Below, piece by piece: positions 1 through 8,888 of a DNA stretch of 64,000 nt (positions are counted from its first letter, which is position 1; each line of letters begins with the position of its first letter). Location: positions 1 to 64,000 of the forward strand of contig JBJFCD010000050.1 of the NCBI GenBank assembly GCA_051888795.1. The letters run 5' to 3'. The stretch comes from MD308 sp051888795. Its GTDB lineage: Bacteria; Bacillota; Clostridia; Lachnospirales; Lachnospiraceae. A model generated the notes under the pieces. That model was not told the origin of the DNA. It saw only the letters and a program-made list of their open reading frames with translations, and did no database searches. A program made the translations under genes and the position numbers.

Positions 1-91
1 CTGCATCTACACCCAGCTTTGCCGCCACATTTTCAATGCAAAACACGGCAAACTCAAGCTCACTGAAATTTTTTATTTTTTGATCCTGCAT
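1..91 (-). CDS. DUF3791 family protein, 5' end only
   Basis: Only the first 30 codons are in the window; the gene runs off the left edge. ATG is at 91..89 with an AGGCAGG-like ribosome site about ten bases upstream; an in-frame GTG lies directly before it. The peptide contains FSELEFAVFCIENVA followed by AKLGVDA, which I recognise as the amino end of DUF3791, short Firmicute proteins of unknown function that often lie beside DUF3990 (ADP-ribosyltransferase-like) genes. The partner gene, if any, is outside the window. Family call is from memory of the motif; function is unknown. Confidence 0.6.
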   Translation of the reverse strand, partial: MQDQKIKNFSELEFAVFCIENVAAKLGVDA

Positions 92-289
92 CACAAATTC
101 GACCTGCCTTTACTTAATATTTGTTTATTAATTTTATTTATTTAATTGATTACATCTTTAATCTTCGTATTAAAATTATAATACATGTCAATATCTTTTC
201 CAATACTTTTAATTTGTTGTATAATTTCATTTTTTGCTAAAGCATTGTCCCGTCAACAGCATTTTGTAATTTTTCGTTTCTTTTTAACT

Positions 290-2020
290 TCATCTCTTAG
301 GCAGGCTATCCCTTACACACAATGCCCCATATCCTACCTGTGGATTCGGATATACCAAAAAACCCGGGAGTGTTCTTGCCCCAAATCTCAGATACGCCTT
401 TACTTTCTCTCCATACAGATATATATCATTTCCCTTTACAATCCCCCATTCCATAAGAAGAGCTGCACTTCCTGTCACGAATGGCGTTGCAAAAGATGTT
501 CCGCTAACCATCACAGTTCCTCCTCCAACTGCAGTTGTCGTAATATTTACTCCGGGTGCCACGATATCAGGCTTAACTACAGAGCTTGCTTCCATTGCAA
601 GGGGGCCTCTTCCCGAAAAATCTGCATACGAAAATGTCAGTGCATCATATGCCCCCACTGTAATCACTCTGCTTGCTGTGGATGGGATAGTCAAAGTCGT
701 ATCTTTTGTTGGGAATAAAAATCCTGTTCCTCTATTTAGCACGCCTTCTGTCGGAAGCCACATTTCATAATTTCCGGAGACAATTTTCCGGGGAGTCAGG
801 ACAATCTTCCACACTCCCGCACTTATATAATTTTCTCTTGGAAGCATATCAATGTAAATTTCCTGTGACGTACTGTATGGACTTGGTTCACCATAATATA
901 AAAGGATTTCTGTCTGCCCGGCAATAAAACGCTGAGGTCCCAGTATCTGCTGTATGGGACCGACCCTTATCCCTGAAGGTGATATCAAGGAAACATCTAT
1001 TATATCTACATACTCTTTCCAAATCTGAATGCTAAGTGAAGGCTGGTTATTTTGAACTGCCAGCTCTATAATTGCCTCCTGTGTCTCACTTAACTGTCCA
1101 TCTGTGTGCCCTGCGCTGGCCGCCTCATTTCCCGCACCAACACAAATACAGCTTTTCCATATATTCGAAATATCATCAATAAACCGTTCCAGAAGCGATG
1201 AACCGTCATGTGATCCATATGTATTTCCAAAACTGATATTAATTGCTATTGGTTTTCGATACTCTAATGCTTTCCTAACCACATAATCAATCCCCATCAT
1301 CAGTTCAGTTGTTCGTGGGAATCCTCCTTCCATCGCATTTCCCAGCTTCACAATAAGCATCTCACTTTCTGAAGCCACGCCTGTATTTCCTGCTGCAATC
1401 CCTGCTACTCCGGTGCCATGACCGGAATTATCCCTGGACGCAACTAATCGAAGTCGTTCTATCGGATTCTGCATATTCAGAGCCTCATTTATTTTTTCCA
1501 TAGTATACTCGATTCCCATCCCATATCCTGCAGGAGCATTTTCCCCTTCCCGGGCTTCTAATGACTGATCCCATAATGCACGGATTCTTGTTGTTCCGTC
1601 GCCATTTCTAAACTCTTTTAGTGTGTAATCAATTCCGGAATCGATAATTGCAACAAATACTCCCTGTCCAAACAGAGAAAAACGGCTGTCCTGCACCTCG
1701 TTGATGCAAGACACCCGTTTTCCATTCTCTATCTGAAAAAACAGACGTTTCGGTTTTTCTATATATTCAATTTGAGGAAGCGCTGCAATCATTTCTATCG
1801 CTGATTCTTTGACAGTAATAATAGCATATTCATTTAAGAGTTCTGTAACACTTTCTGCAATTTCACGAACCTCATCCAAATTTCCCGAATATTTGATAAT
1901 TAACTCCCACGTTTTTTCCACAGGATTATATCCTATTTCTAACTGAGTCGATTTTTCCCTCTCCTCCTGCGTAGCATCCAATGCCAGATTTAAAAGATTT
2001 TCAGCTTTCTGAGTTGTCAA
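290..2020 (-). CDS. S8 (subtilisin-like) serine protease, Csp-like
   Basis: 576 residues with the full subtilase triad: Asp127 in AIIDSGID, His201 in NSGHGTGVAG and Ser509 in SGTSFATP. There is no signal peptide. About 120 residues precede the catalytic domain and resemble the prodomain of clostridial Csp germination proteases, and a roughly 100-residue beta-rich insert lies between His and Ser, as in Csp proteins. The start is TTG at 2020, chosen because a GGAGGGAGCGGAG ribosome site stands just upstream and no ATG is suitable. Csp enzymes cut the cortex hydrolase zymogen SleC during spore germination, but many Lachnospiraceae carry several such proteases of unknown role, so the substrate is not claimed. 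It is followed by a 200-base AT-rich spacer. All three catalytic residues are present, so it should be active. Confidence 0.85.
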   Translation of the reverse strand: MTTQKAENLLNLALDATQEEREKSTQLEIGYNPVEKTWELIIKYSGNLDEVREIAESVTELLNEYAIITVKESAIEMIAALPQIEYIEKPKRLFFQIENGKRVSCINEVQDSRFSLFGQGVFVAIIDSGIDYTLKEFRNGDGTTRIRALWDQSLEAREGENAPAGYGMGIEYTMEKINEALNMQNPIERLRLVASRDNSGHGTGVAGIAAGNTGVASESEMLIVKLGNAMEGGFPRTTELMMGIDYVVRKALEYRKPIAINISFGNTYGSHDGSSLLERFIDDISNIWKSCICVGAGNEAASAGHTDGQLSETQEAIIELAVQNNQPSLSIQIWKEYVDIIDVSLISPSGIRVGPIQQILGPQRFIAGQTEILLYYGEPSPYSTSQEIYIDMLPRENYISAGVWKIVLTPRKIVSGNYEMWLPTEGVLNRGTGFLFPTKDTTLTIPSTASRVITVGAYDALTFSYADFSGRGPLAMEASSVVKPDIVAPGVNITTTAVGGGTVMVSGTSFATPFVTGSAALLMEWGIVKGNDIYLYGEKVKAYLRFGARTLPGFLVYPNPQVGYGALCVRDSLPKR

Positions 2021-2057
2021 ACTCCGCTCCCTCCCTTATCATCTTATCTTACTTTCT

Positions 2058-2669
2058 CTATTTCAAAAAATCTTTCTCCATAAACGGTGCAAGGGAAAGC
2101 GGAATAAAATATCCTCTCTCATGTCTGCATACGGGACAGATTTCAGGGACAAGTTTTCCATAATGAATATATCCGCAATTCAGGCACATCCATTCCTGTT
2201 CCTTGTCACTTTCATAATATCTATTCTTTTCTAAAAGTTCTGCCAGTTTACCGAATCTTCTCCCATGAATCGCCTCAATCTGAGCAATCTGATAAAATGT
2301 TGCTGCTACTTCTATAAAACCTTCTTCCCGTGCAATCTTCGAAAAAGCCGGATAAACATCTTCAGCTTCTTCCATTTCATTATGCTGAGCTGCCCTTAAA
2401 AGCTGTATCACACTGTCAAAGTTATCTACCGGATATCCTCCATCTATTTCAATCGTAGTTCCGTTCTCACTTTTGAGCAGTTCATAAAATCTTTCTGCAT
2501 GTGCCCTTTCCTGATCTGCCGTAAAAAGAAAAACCTCACTGATAGAGATCATTCCCTGGTCCCGTGCAGTCTCTGCTGCAATTGTGTACCGGTTTCTGGC
2601 CTGACTTTCTCCGGCAAATGCCCTCATAAGATTATCTCTTGTCTGACTGTTTCTAAATTCAATAGCCAT
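2058..2669 (-). CDS. rbr: rubrerythrin
   Basis: 203 residues. The amino-terminal ferritin-like four-helix domain carries the di-iron motifs (AFAGESQARNRY, ADQERAHAERF, IAQIEAIHGRRF), and a carboxy-terminal rubredoxin-like domain has two CxxC knuckles (CLNCGY and CPVC). Rubrerythrin is a cytoplasmic peroxidase that reduces hydrogen peroxide to water with electrons from NADH via rubredoxin-type carriers, and protects anaerobes from oxygen. The length is normal. The ATG at 2669 is preceded by GGTAAGGAG. Unusually, this start codon lies in the 3' arm of a 24-base inverted repeat and the ribosome site lies in its loop (2656..2723), which suggests translational control. No PerR box is evident to me. 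Confidence 0.95.
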   Translation of the reverse strand: MAIEFRNSQTRDNLMRAFAGESQARNRYTIAAETARDQGMISISEVFLFTADQERAHAERFYELLKSENGTTIEIDGGYPVDNFDSVIQLLRAAQHNEMEEAEDVYPAFSKIAREEGFIEVAATFYQIAQIEAIHGRRFGKLAELLEKNRYYESDKEQEWMCLNCGYIHYGKLVPEICPVCRHERGYFIPLSLAPFMEKDFLK

Positions 2670-2723
2670 AGTACATACTCCTTACCTCTTTTTACTACTA
2701 GTATGTTCTATGGCTATTGAATT
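2656..2723 (-). promoter_or_regulatory. Long hairpin enclosing the rbr ribosome site and start codon
   Basis: Bases 2656..2679 and 2700..2723 are a 24-base inverted repeat with one mismatch, separated by 20 bases. In the rbr mRNA the 3' arm contains the ATG and the next codons, while the GGTAAGGAG site lies in or at the edge of the loop. There is no T-run after it, so it is not an ordinary terminator of the upstream glycosyltransferase gene. The pairing is read directly from the sequence; a regulatory role is inference. Confidence 0.75.
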
Positions 2724-2745
2724 ATTCTGATTTTATTACATTTCA

Positions 2746-3762
2746 CTAATTAAATCCAATTAATCTTCTCGCGACTGTATACGCCAGAGAAGAAATTTTT
2801 CTTCCCGGCTTTCCCGGAATATTCATTGTCTGCCCAAGAATCCCATAACGGATTTTCATAAATGTCTTGAAGTCTTTCCTTTTAAGGTACTGCCAGAGTT
2901 CTTTCTTTTTCTCAAGATTCTCTTCTTTTTTGGAACGTATCAGAAGAATAGATGAGACAGTCATCATAATTGCAAGGTAATTCACCATATAATGACGGAG
3001 TTTTTTACTTCTTATCTCTTTCAATTGATACATATCAATCATCTTTTTCGTGACAAAAATCTGTTGGTCAATTCTGGAGATCATAACTTTTTCATTTACA
3101 GACTGGTCTTCTCTTCCGATAAAATATCTGTAAAAGTCTACGTCCAGATAATAAATTTTACGGACATACGGAAGTGGATAATAAACATAAATATTATCTA
3201 CATAAAAAGTATGCTTCGGAAGTGTCATCTGACTTAGCTGAAGCATGGATGTCCTGTAAATCACAGAATGCATCAATATGTACTGATCCAGATGAAATCT
3301 GCCTATATCATCCCATGTAAAAATCTTATCCTGTGGCAATACATTGCGATAATGTATACATTTTTTATGTGTAGCTCCTACCTTTTCATACACATAATTG
3401 GAAATCAGCATGTCTATTTCTTTATCTTCTTCTTCAAGCTGTTTTAAAAAAGAAATGATTTTATGGAGAGATTCTTCGTCTACCCAATCATCGCTGTCAA
3501 CTACTTTGAAGTATTTTCCAGTTGCATTGGAAAGTCCTGAATTCACTGCATCGCCATGTCCGCCGTTTTCCTTATCAATTACCCTGACAATATCCGGATA
3601 TTTATCCATATATTCATGCGCTATTCTTGAAGTACCGTCTTTTGATCCATCATTGACAATTATAATTTCCACATCTTCGCCACCCGGCAAAATACTCTCA
3701 ATCGCATGAGACATATAACTTTCTGAGTTATACGATGGTATCGCAAACGAAATATATTTCAT
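2746..3762 (-). CDS. family 2 glycosyltransferase
   Basis: 338 residues from ATG 3762, chosen because AGGAGGGAAG lies just upstream; an in-frame extension to 3807 has no ribosome site. It begins with a GT-A fold: FAIPSYNSE, NDGSKDGT at about residue 37 and the metal-binding DSDDW at 89-93. The rest is a helical tail without clear transmembrane segments. It should transfer a sugar from a nucleotide-sugar donor, probably to a cell-surface glycan or teichoic-acid-like polymer; acceptor and sugar cannot be read. It ends in TAG. A TTGGAA-17-TATACT promoter can be drawn upstream in the region shared with the divergent phosphofructokinase gene. Confidence 0.85.
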   Translation of the reverse strand: MKYISFAIPSYNSESYMSHAIESILPGGEDVEIIIVNDGSKDGTSRIAHEYMDKYPDIVRVIDKENGGHGDAVNSGLSNATGKYFKVVDSDDWVDEESLHKIISFLKQLEEEDKEIDMLISNYVYEKVGATHKKCIHYRNVLPQDKIFTWDDIGRFHLDQYILMHSVIYRTSMLQLSQMTLPKHTFYVDNIYVYYPLPYVRKIYYLDVDFYRYFIGREDQSVNEKVMISRIDQQIFVTKKMIDMYQLKEIRSKKLRHYMVNYLAIMMTVSSILLIRSKKEENLEKKKELWQYLKRKDFKTFMKIRYGILGQTMNIPGKPGRKISSLAYTVARRLIGFN

Positions 3763-3909
3763 CAAATCTTCCCTCCTACTATGTAGATTGGTATAAGTAT
3801 AAAACATTATTTCACATTTTCCAACTGATTTCTCAAGAAAATTGCCATAATTAATTGTAAAAATCTATAACTTCCTATATAGTTAATATAGAATTGGAGG
3901 AATAATAAT

Positions 3910-5133
3910 ATGAGAAAAAATGTAATTGTCGGACAATCCGGCGGTCCTACAGCTGTAATTAACGGAAGCTTGTATGGTGTTGTATCGGAAAGTCTGAAAC
4001 AAACAGAAAAAGTGGAACATGTTTATGGTATGGTAAATGGAATCGAGGGCTTTTTAAATGACCGATATATAGATATAGGTGCCCTTGACGCGACCAATGA
4101 GTTAGAACTTGTCAGGACAACACCAGGTGCCTATCTTGGTTCATGTCGTTACAAGCTTCCGGAAGATTTAAATGATCCGGTATATCCAAAATTATTCGAG
4201 AAATTAGATGCACTGAATATCGGATACTTTTTCTACATTGGCGGAAATGACTCTATGGATACTGTAAGTAAGCTTTCACGTTTCGCTTCCGGAATTAACA
4301 GTGATATACGTTTTATCGGTGTCCCGAAAACGATCGATAATGATCTCGTTGAGACAGATCACACACCTGGTTACGGAAGCGCTGCTAAATATGTTGCAAC
4401 TGTTGTCAGAGAAATTGCAACGGATGCAACTGTCTATGACAACAAACAATCTGTCACAATCGTAGAAATTATGGGACGTCATGCCGGCTGGCTGACTGCT
4501 GCAAGTATTCTTGCCAGAAAATTCGAAGGAGATAATCCTGTGCTTGTATACCTTCCAGAAGTTGCATTTAATCAGGATGCATTTATAGAGAAGGTTCGTG
4601 AATCTTTAAAAACAACTCCAAACCTTGTCGTATGTATTTCTGAGGGTATCAATGACGGAAAGGGCACATTTATCTGCGAATATGCCAGTGATGTCGGTGT
4701 TGATAATTTTGGTCACAAAATGCTTACAGGCTCTGGAAAATACCTGGAAAATCTTGTAAAGGAAAAGATTGGTGTAAAAGTTCGTTCTATTGAACTCAAT
4801 GTATGCCAACGCTGTTCCTGTGCTCATCTTTCCAGAGTTGACCTTGACGAAGCTGTGAATGCAGGTATTTACGGTGTTCAGGTTGCAATTGCCGGAGAGA
4901 CCGGAAAGATGATCACTTTCATAAGAAATAAAAGTGTACCATACGAATTGTCCTATGGTACAGCTGATGTTAACATTATCTGTAATCAGGAAAAACCTGT
5001 TCCTGCAGAGTGGATAATTAATGACGGTTCCGACATCAGTGACGCTTTTATCGACTATGCAAGACCACTTACTCAGGGCTTTGTAGAATTACCTACTAAA
5101 AACGGAATCCCGCTTTTTGCATATCGTAAATAA
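3910..5133 (+). CDS. pfp: PPi-dependent 6-phosphofructokinase (first copy)
   Basis: 407 residues of the phosphofructokinase family. Visible sites are the phosphate loop GQSGGPTAVIN (8-18), GGNDSMD (111-117), PKTIDND (139-145) and MGRHAGW (188-194). In this family an Asp in the GGxDS loop and a Lys in PKTIDND are the signature of pyrophosphate rather than ATP as phosphoryl donor. It interconverts fructose 6-phosphate and fructose 1,6-bisphosphate in glycolysis. A good ribosome site (TTGGAGGAATAATA) precedes the ATG. It is a single gene, divergent from the glycosyltransferase. A paralogue of similar length lies at 8889..10136 on the other strand. Confidence 0.9.
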   Translation: MRKNVIVGQSGGPTAVINGSLYGVVSESLKQTEKVEHVYGMVNGIEGFLNDRYIDIGALDATNELELVRTTPGAYLGSCRYKLPEDLNDPVYPKLFEKLDALNIGYFFYIGGNDSMDTVSKLSRFASGINSDIRFIGVPKTIDNDLVETDHTPGYGSAAKYVATVVREIATDATVYDNKQSVTIVEIMGRHAGWLTAASILARKFEGDNPVLVYLPEVAFNQDAFIEKVRESLKTTPNLVVCISEGINDGKGTFICEYASDVGVDNFGHKMLTGSGKYLENLVKEKIGVKVRSIELNVCQRCSCAHLSRVDLDEAVNAGIYGVQVAIAGETGKMITFIRNKSVPYELSYGTADVNIICNQEKPVPAEWIINDGSDISDAFIDYARPLTQGFVELPTKNGIPLFAYRK

Positions 5134-5300
5134 GAATCAAATGGGAGGAGTTGTTCACAATTTGTTCATTTATCTTTCAAAAATCTTTTACCGCTTTAAC
5201 ATTGATTCTTCACAGCTGATTCGTATACTATAATCATCAAAAGAAAACAATGACACTAGCGATAGTAAAATACTATTTTGAATAAACTTTTTCATAATAC

Positions 5301-5345
5301 ATGCCGGGAACTTAAACCAGAAGTTACCCGGCATCCTCCCTTTTT
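5301..5345 (+). terminator. Terminator-like hairpin downstream of pfp
   Basis: ATGCCGGG-AACTT (5301..5313) pairs with AAGTTACCCGGCAT (5321..5334) with one bulge; after CCTCCC follows a run of T at 5341..5345. It lies 170 bases after the pfp stop and faces the Ig-domain gene convergently. The 5134-5300 stretch holds no ORF but has a possible TTGATT-16-TATACT promoter near 5200-5226. Confidence 0.6.
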
Positions 5346-5358
5346 AGAGATACTTTTT

Positions 5359-7164
5359 CTATTTTCTACGCTTTTTTCTCATCATATTTCCCATCAAAAC
5401 ACTTACCATCCCTACTACACTAAGACTTGCTACTTTTAAAGGCAGCGGTATCGTTGTTTTGGATTTCCTGGCACTTTGCTTATTCACAGACTCTTCTTCA
5501 GATTGACGCTCTGCACTTAAATATTTCTTAACCGGCTCTGTAATCTTGTCTATCAGAATCTTTTTCGGTATAATCCGAAAATAAATTGTTTTTTCAGATT
5601 CATTTCCCGCCAAATCACTTGCTTTCACAAGAATTTCATAATCCTGACAGGTTTGAAGCGTATATTGATATGCTCTTTTTCCCGACTTAATTATCTGATT
5701 TTCTCCGTTAATCTGTATTTGCCTGATTATATCCGTTTCTTTTCCAAGTATTATTTCAAATGTCCGTTCTTCTTCGTATTCTTCCCCATCTTCTATATTT
5801 TTAAAAATAATATCAGGTACTGTATGGTCTATAAGAAACTCTGCCTCTGCGTAAGCCTGGTTTCCGGCAGCATCCACTGCCTTTACTGTAATTTTATGTC
5901 GTCCTTCCGTAGTAACAGATTTCCCTGCATGATATAACTGCCCATCCAGTCTTACATCATATGTATAAGTTGTAAAGTCCTGAATAATCTGTTGAGGCTG
6001 ATAATTCCACTGAAATTTTTTCACATATCGATGATCCAATTTATCAATATACCTGATCACAGGATCTGTCTTGTCGATAATTATTTGCATTTTCTGCACT
6101 GACTCATAACCAGACATATCTGTCGCGTTAATTTTTATATAATAAATCCCATCCTTTTTCAATTCACAGTAAACTGTTTTTCTTGTGCCCTCCGTATTCC
6201 ATTCAGGTATATTCAGTTTTCTCTTTTTGCCTCTCGTGTTCTCTCTTATAATTTGCATATCATACTCTTTTAATGCATTCTCTTCTTCTATAATTCCTGT
6301 GATAACTGTTGGTTTCGCTGTGATCATATAATCTTTTGCACCGTTTATCACAGTCTCCGGAGCTTTCTGATCTATGTATACTGTTTTCGTTTTTTCACTT
6401 TTATTTCCAGCCTTATCTTCTGCCGTTACTGTTACTTCTACTCCTTTCTGAGATATAGCAGGCTGCGTTATGACAAATACACTCTGATTCGCCTCTACAC
6501 TTCCTACAGCCTTTCCTCCTGCTTTACAGGATATATTTAAAACACCGCTTACTGGATCAGTTCCTTTTACACTTACATTCACACTCTGCTGATACCATGT
6601 ATCAAATCCTTTTGGAACACTCATCTGTATTTCCGGTTCTTTTGTATCAACCAATAATTCTTTTCTTATCTCAAATTTTTCTATTTTTTCTCCATTTTCA
6701 TCTTCCATCCAAACATGCAAGCTATTACTCCCTTCATCAAAATCACTCTCTTCTATCACAATTTTCTCATCTTTCTCCTTCAGTACCCCTTCTTCCGTTT
6801 TTCCGTCTTCTCTCTTAAGCAAATATTTTGTCACACCTACTTCACTGATATGGCAGATTGTTATCTGTGGTTTTTTCGTATAATACCCGTTTTTACCATT
6901 TACTTCCGGAATATAAAGTTCATATTTTTCAATTTTCTTTTCTTCTTCCACAGGCGGAATATCTTCCTCTTCTTTTTCTGGTTCTGACTCTTCCGTTTCT
7001 GTTTCTTCCGATTCTGTCTCTTCTGATTCTGACTCTTCTGATCTTGTCTCTGTTTCTTCAATTTCTGTCATTGTCCCTTCCGCATGTGTCACAAAATACT
7101 GTTGTGCATAAATAAGACACATTATAACTATAATTGCGATAAAATATTTTACTCTTCTTCCCAT
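5359..7164 (-). CDS. membrane-anchored protein with acidic stalk and Ig-like domains
   Basis: 601 residues. A signal peptide or anchor (about residues 5-27) is followed by a Glu/Ser/Thr-rich tract (about 32-75) made of short EESE/EETE repeats. Then come four or five Ig-like units, each closing with the Big_3-type pattern DxAGNxSE and starting with DKTxP or DxxAPE. A carboxy-terminal hydrophobic segment (about 575-593) ends in MRKKRRK, so both ends probably sit in or at the membrane with the Ig array outside. The start overlaps the end of the upstream pseudokinase/TPR gene by 16 bases, so the two are surely co-translated. Function is unknown; a surface sensing or structural role is inference. 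Confidence 0.75.
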   Translation of the reverse strand: MGRRVKYFIAIIVIMCLIYAQQYFVTHAEGTMTEIEETETRSEESESEETESEETETEESEPEKEEEDIPPVEEEKKIEKYELYIPEVNGKNGYYTKKPQITICHISEVGVTKYLLKREDGKTEEGVLKEKDEKIVIEESDFDEGSNSLHVWMEDENGEKIEKFEIRKELLVDTKEPEIQMSVPKGFDTWYQQSVNVSVKGTDPVSGVLNISCKAGGKAVGSVEANQSVFVITQPAISQKGVEVTVTAEDKAGNKSEKTKTVYIDQKAPETVINGAKDYMITAKPTVITGIIEEENALKEYDMQIIRENTRGKKRKLNIPEWNTEGTRKTVYCELKKDGIYYIKINATDMSGYESVQKMQIIIDKTDPVIRYIDKLDHRYVKKFQWNYQPQQIIQDFTTYTYDVRLDGQLYHAGKSVTTEGRHKITVKAVDAAGNQAYAEAEFLIDHTVPDIIFKNIEDGEEYEEERTFEIILGKETDIIRQIQINGENQIIKSGKRAYQYTLQTCQDYEILVKASDLAGNESEKTIYFRIIPKKILIDKITEPVKKYLSAERQSEEESVNKQSARKSKTTIPLPLKVASLSVVGMVSVLMGNMMRKKRRK

Positions 7165-8609
7165 ACTTTTTCTCCTTTCACTTTAAGCCCATATTCCTTC
7201 ATCAGTTTTTGAAACTCTGTTACTTCTTCCAGTTCAGGACATTCTTCCAACTGCTCTTTTACGATTTGAATACATATTTTTCGTTCAATATCCGGTTCTT
7301 TTAATAAAGTTCTGATATATCCTGTTCGTAACTCCTCAGAATGCCCAAATTCTTCAATTCCTTTTCTGTATAATTCAAGCGACTCTTCTATATTCCCCGC
7401 CTGTTCATAAACTGTTGCTGCTTTTTTATAAATTTCCTCCTTAGACTCCACTGCTTCTTCATATTCTATTTGTTCTTTATACATCATCCCTGCTTCTTCT
7501 ACTTTTCCAAGGCTTTCATACGCCGCTGCTACAACACCCATAATTTCTGATTTTCTGTTCACATTTTCATCTTGCAGGCAAATTTCTCCAATACGAATCA
7601 CATTTTCCGCATCGCTCTCTTCACTTAGAACACAATATCCTCTCAAAATGCACTGGTAATATTCTGCTTTTTCTTCACTGCTTCCCTCCATCAACAGAAT
7701 TTCATTTTCTACTTTTTCCAACGCCTCTCTGAGTTTATAAACTTGACTGTTATTTACAAGACATTCTGATATAACAGACATATTGACCGCCAGTTTATTT
7801 TGCTTAACCCTTGCAAAATATTCTTTACTTTTTTCATAATTTTCAAATTCCAGAAAATAAATTCTTCCTAACTCCAAATTCAGTTTTTCATCCTGATCTG
7901 ACATCTGCTGTTCCGTTTTTTCTACATTTTTTTCCGGTTCTTCCTTTACATTTTCAAACTCAATTCCATATACAAGGACTCCGGATAACATTATTCCTGT
8001 TATGATGGCCAAACCTGTTTTTTTAACTCTTCCTTTTTTTCTTCCTGACTGTTTATATTGGGGAATCTTTTTTTGAATTTCTGAAACATTGTGAAATGAT
8101 TTTTTTGAATGCCTGTTCAGGCAACGTGAAATGATTTTCTGAAATTTTATCTCTTCACTTTTTGTAAGTGAAGGTTCAGTTTCTGCCCCTGACAGCAGAT
8201 ACTGAATTGTTTTTCCGAGTCCGTAAATATCAAGTTCTACACTTGCTTTCTGGTAATATGGCTCTCCAGGTGGAAGAAAATGTTCTCTGATCGTCCGTCG
8301 CTGCACAATTCTCAAATGATTAATGTTTCCTTTCGCATTCATATCAAGAAAGTATATCTTCCTGTCCTCTGAGACAATAATACTATAAGGATTCACATAC
8401 TGGTAACACGAATTTCCCGGGCATCTGTGTATCTGTCCAATCTGCTTTACAATACTGCTGATTATCTCAAACATTTCTTTTTTATCAATAAGCGGATGAT
8501 ACTTTAACCATCTTGCCAAAATACATCCTTTTTGACATTCGGAACTAATATAACAGATCTTATTATGTTCAATAAGCCTTAACACATCATATTCTTCTTT
8601 TTCTTTCAA
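7149..8609 (-). CDS. membrane pseudokinase with TPR-rich extracytoplasmic region
   Basis: About 486 residues; TTG at 8609 is preferred because GAGGTGG stands five bases upstream, although GTG at 8615 or 8618 is possible. Residues 1-190 resemble the C-lobe of a Ser/Thr kinase: NPYSIIVSEDRKIYFLD aligns with the catalytic and DFG loops, and ELDIYGLGKTIQYLLSG with helix F. The HRD Asp, the catalytic-loop Lys and the Asn are replaced, DFG reads DMN, and the ATP-binding N-lobe is nearly absent, so phosphotransfer is unlikely. A single transmembrane helix (about 200-218) leads to about 240 residues of degenerate TPR helices. It overlaps the downstream Ig-domain gene by 16 bases, suggesting one complex spanning the membrane. 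The kinase relationship is by motif only. Confidence 0.7.
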   Translation of the reverse strand: MKEKEEYDVLRLIEHNKICYISSECQKGCILARWLKYHPLIDKKEMFEIISSIVKQIGQIHRCPGNSCYQYVNPYSIIVSEDRKIYFLDMNAKGNINHLRIVQRRTIREHFLPPGEPYYQKASVELDIYGLGKTIQYLLSGAETEPSLTKSEEIKFQKIISRCLNRHSKKSFHNVSEIQKKIPQYKQSGRKKGRVKKTGLAIITGIMLSGVLVYGIEFENVKEEPEKNVEKTEQQMSDQDEKLNLELGRIYFLEFENYEKSKEYFARVKQNKLAVNMSVISECLVNNSQVYKLREALEKVENEILLMEGSSEEKAEYYQCILRGYCVLSEESDAENVIRIGEICLQDENVNRKSEIMGVVAAAYESLGKVEEAGMMYKEQIEYEEAVESKEEIYKKAATVYEQAGNIEESLELYRKGIEEFGHSEELRTGYIRTLLKEPDIERKICIQIVKEQLEECPELEEVTEFQKLMKEYGLKVKGEKVWEEE

Positions 8610-8802
8610 ATACACCACCTCTCTCTATATTTTTAGGGGAATTCATTAGAAAACACATAGAAAAACGAGCAATAGCAGCTAGTACAAGGAAATAAATCAG
8701 ATTAAATAAAAGCAGACTTTATTAAGAAATGAATAAGAGTAATCATATGGTATAAGATTCTATTAAAAAAAGCAAGTACTTTTTTTCTTTCATCGGAGAA
8801 AA

Positions 8803-8847
8803 TATCAGCAGATTCTGTATATAAGATTATACAGGATCTGCTGATTG
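8803..8847 (-). terminator. Hairpin downstream of the second pfp
   Basis: TATCAGCAGATTCTGTATA pairs with TATACAGGATCTGCTGA across a six-base loop, 40 bases past the stop of the minus-strand phosphofructokinase gene; TATTTTC follows on the minus strand. The remaining spacer up to 8600 is AT-rich with no ORF that I can support. Confidence 0.6.
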
Positions 8848-8888
8848 CATTGCATTTTAATTAATATATCACACCAATAGCCTATTAG

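Noticed and set aside
185..718. Plus-strand frame over the S8 protease end
   Set aside because: Composition is not protein-like, no ribosome site, and it overlaps a well-supported gene on the other strand.
2656..2723. Inverted repeat at rbr as an invertible promoter or IS end
   Set aside because: Only 20 bases lie between the arms, too short for an invertible promoter; no recombinase or transposase gene or target duplication is present.
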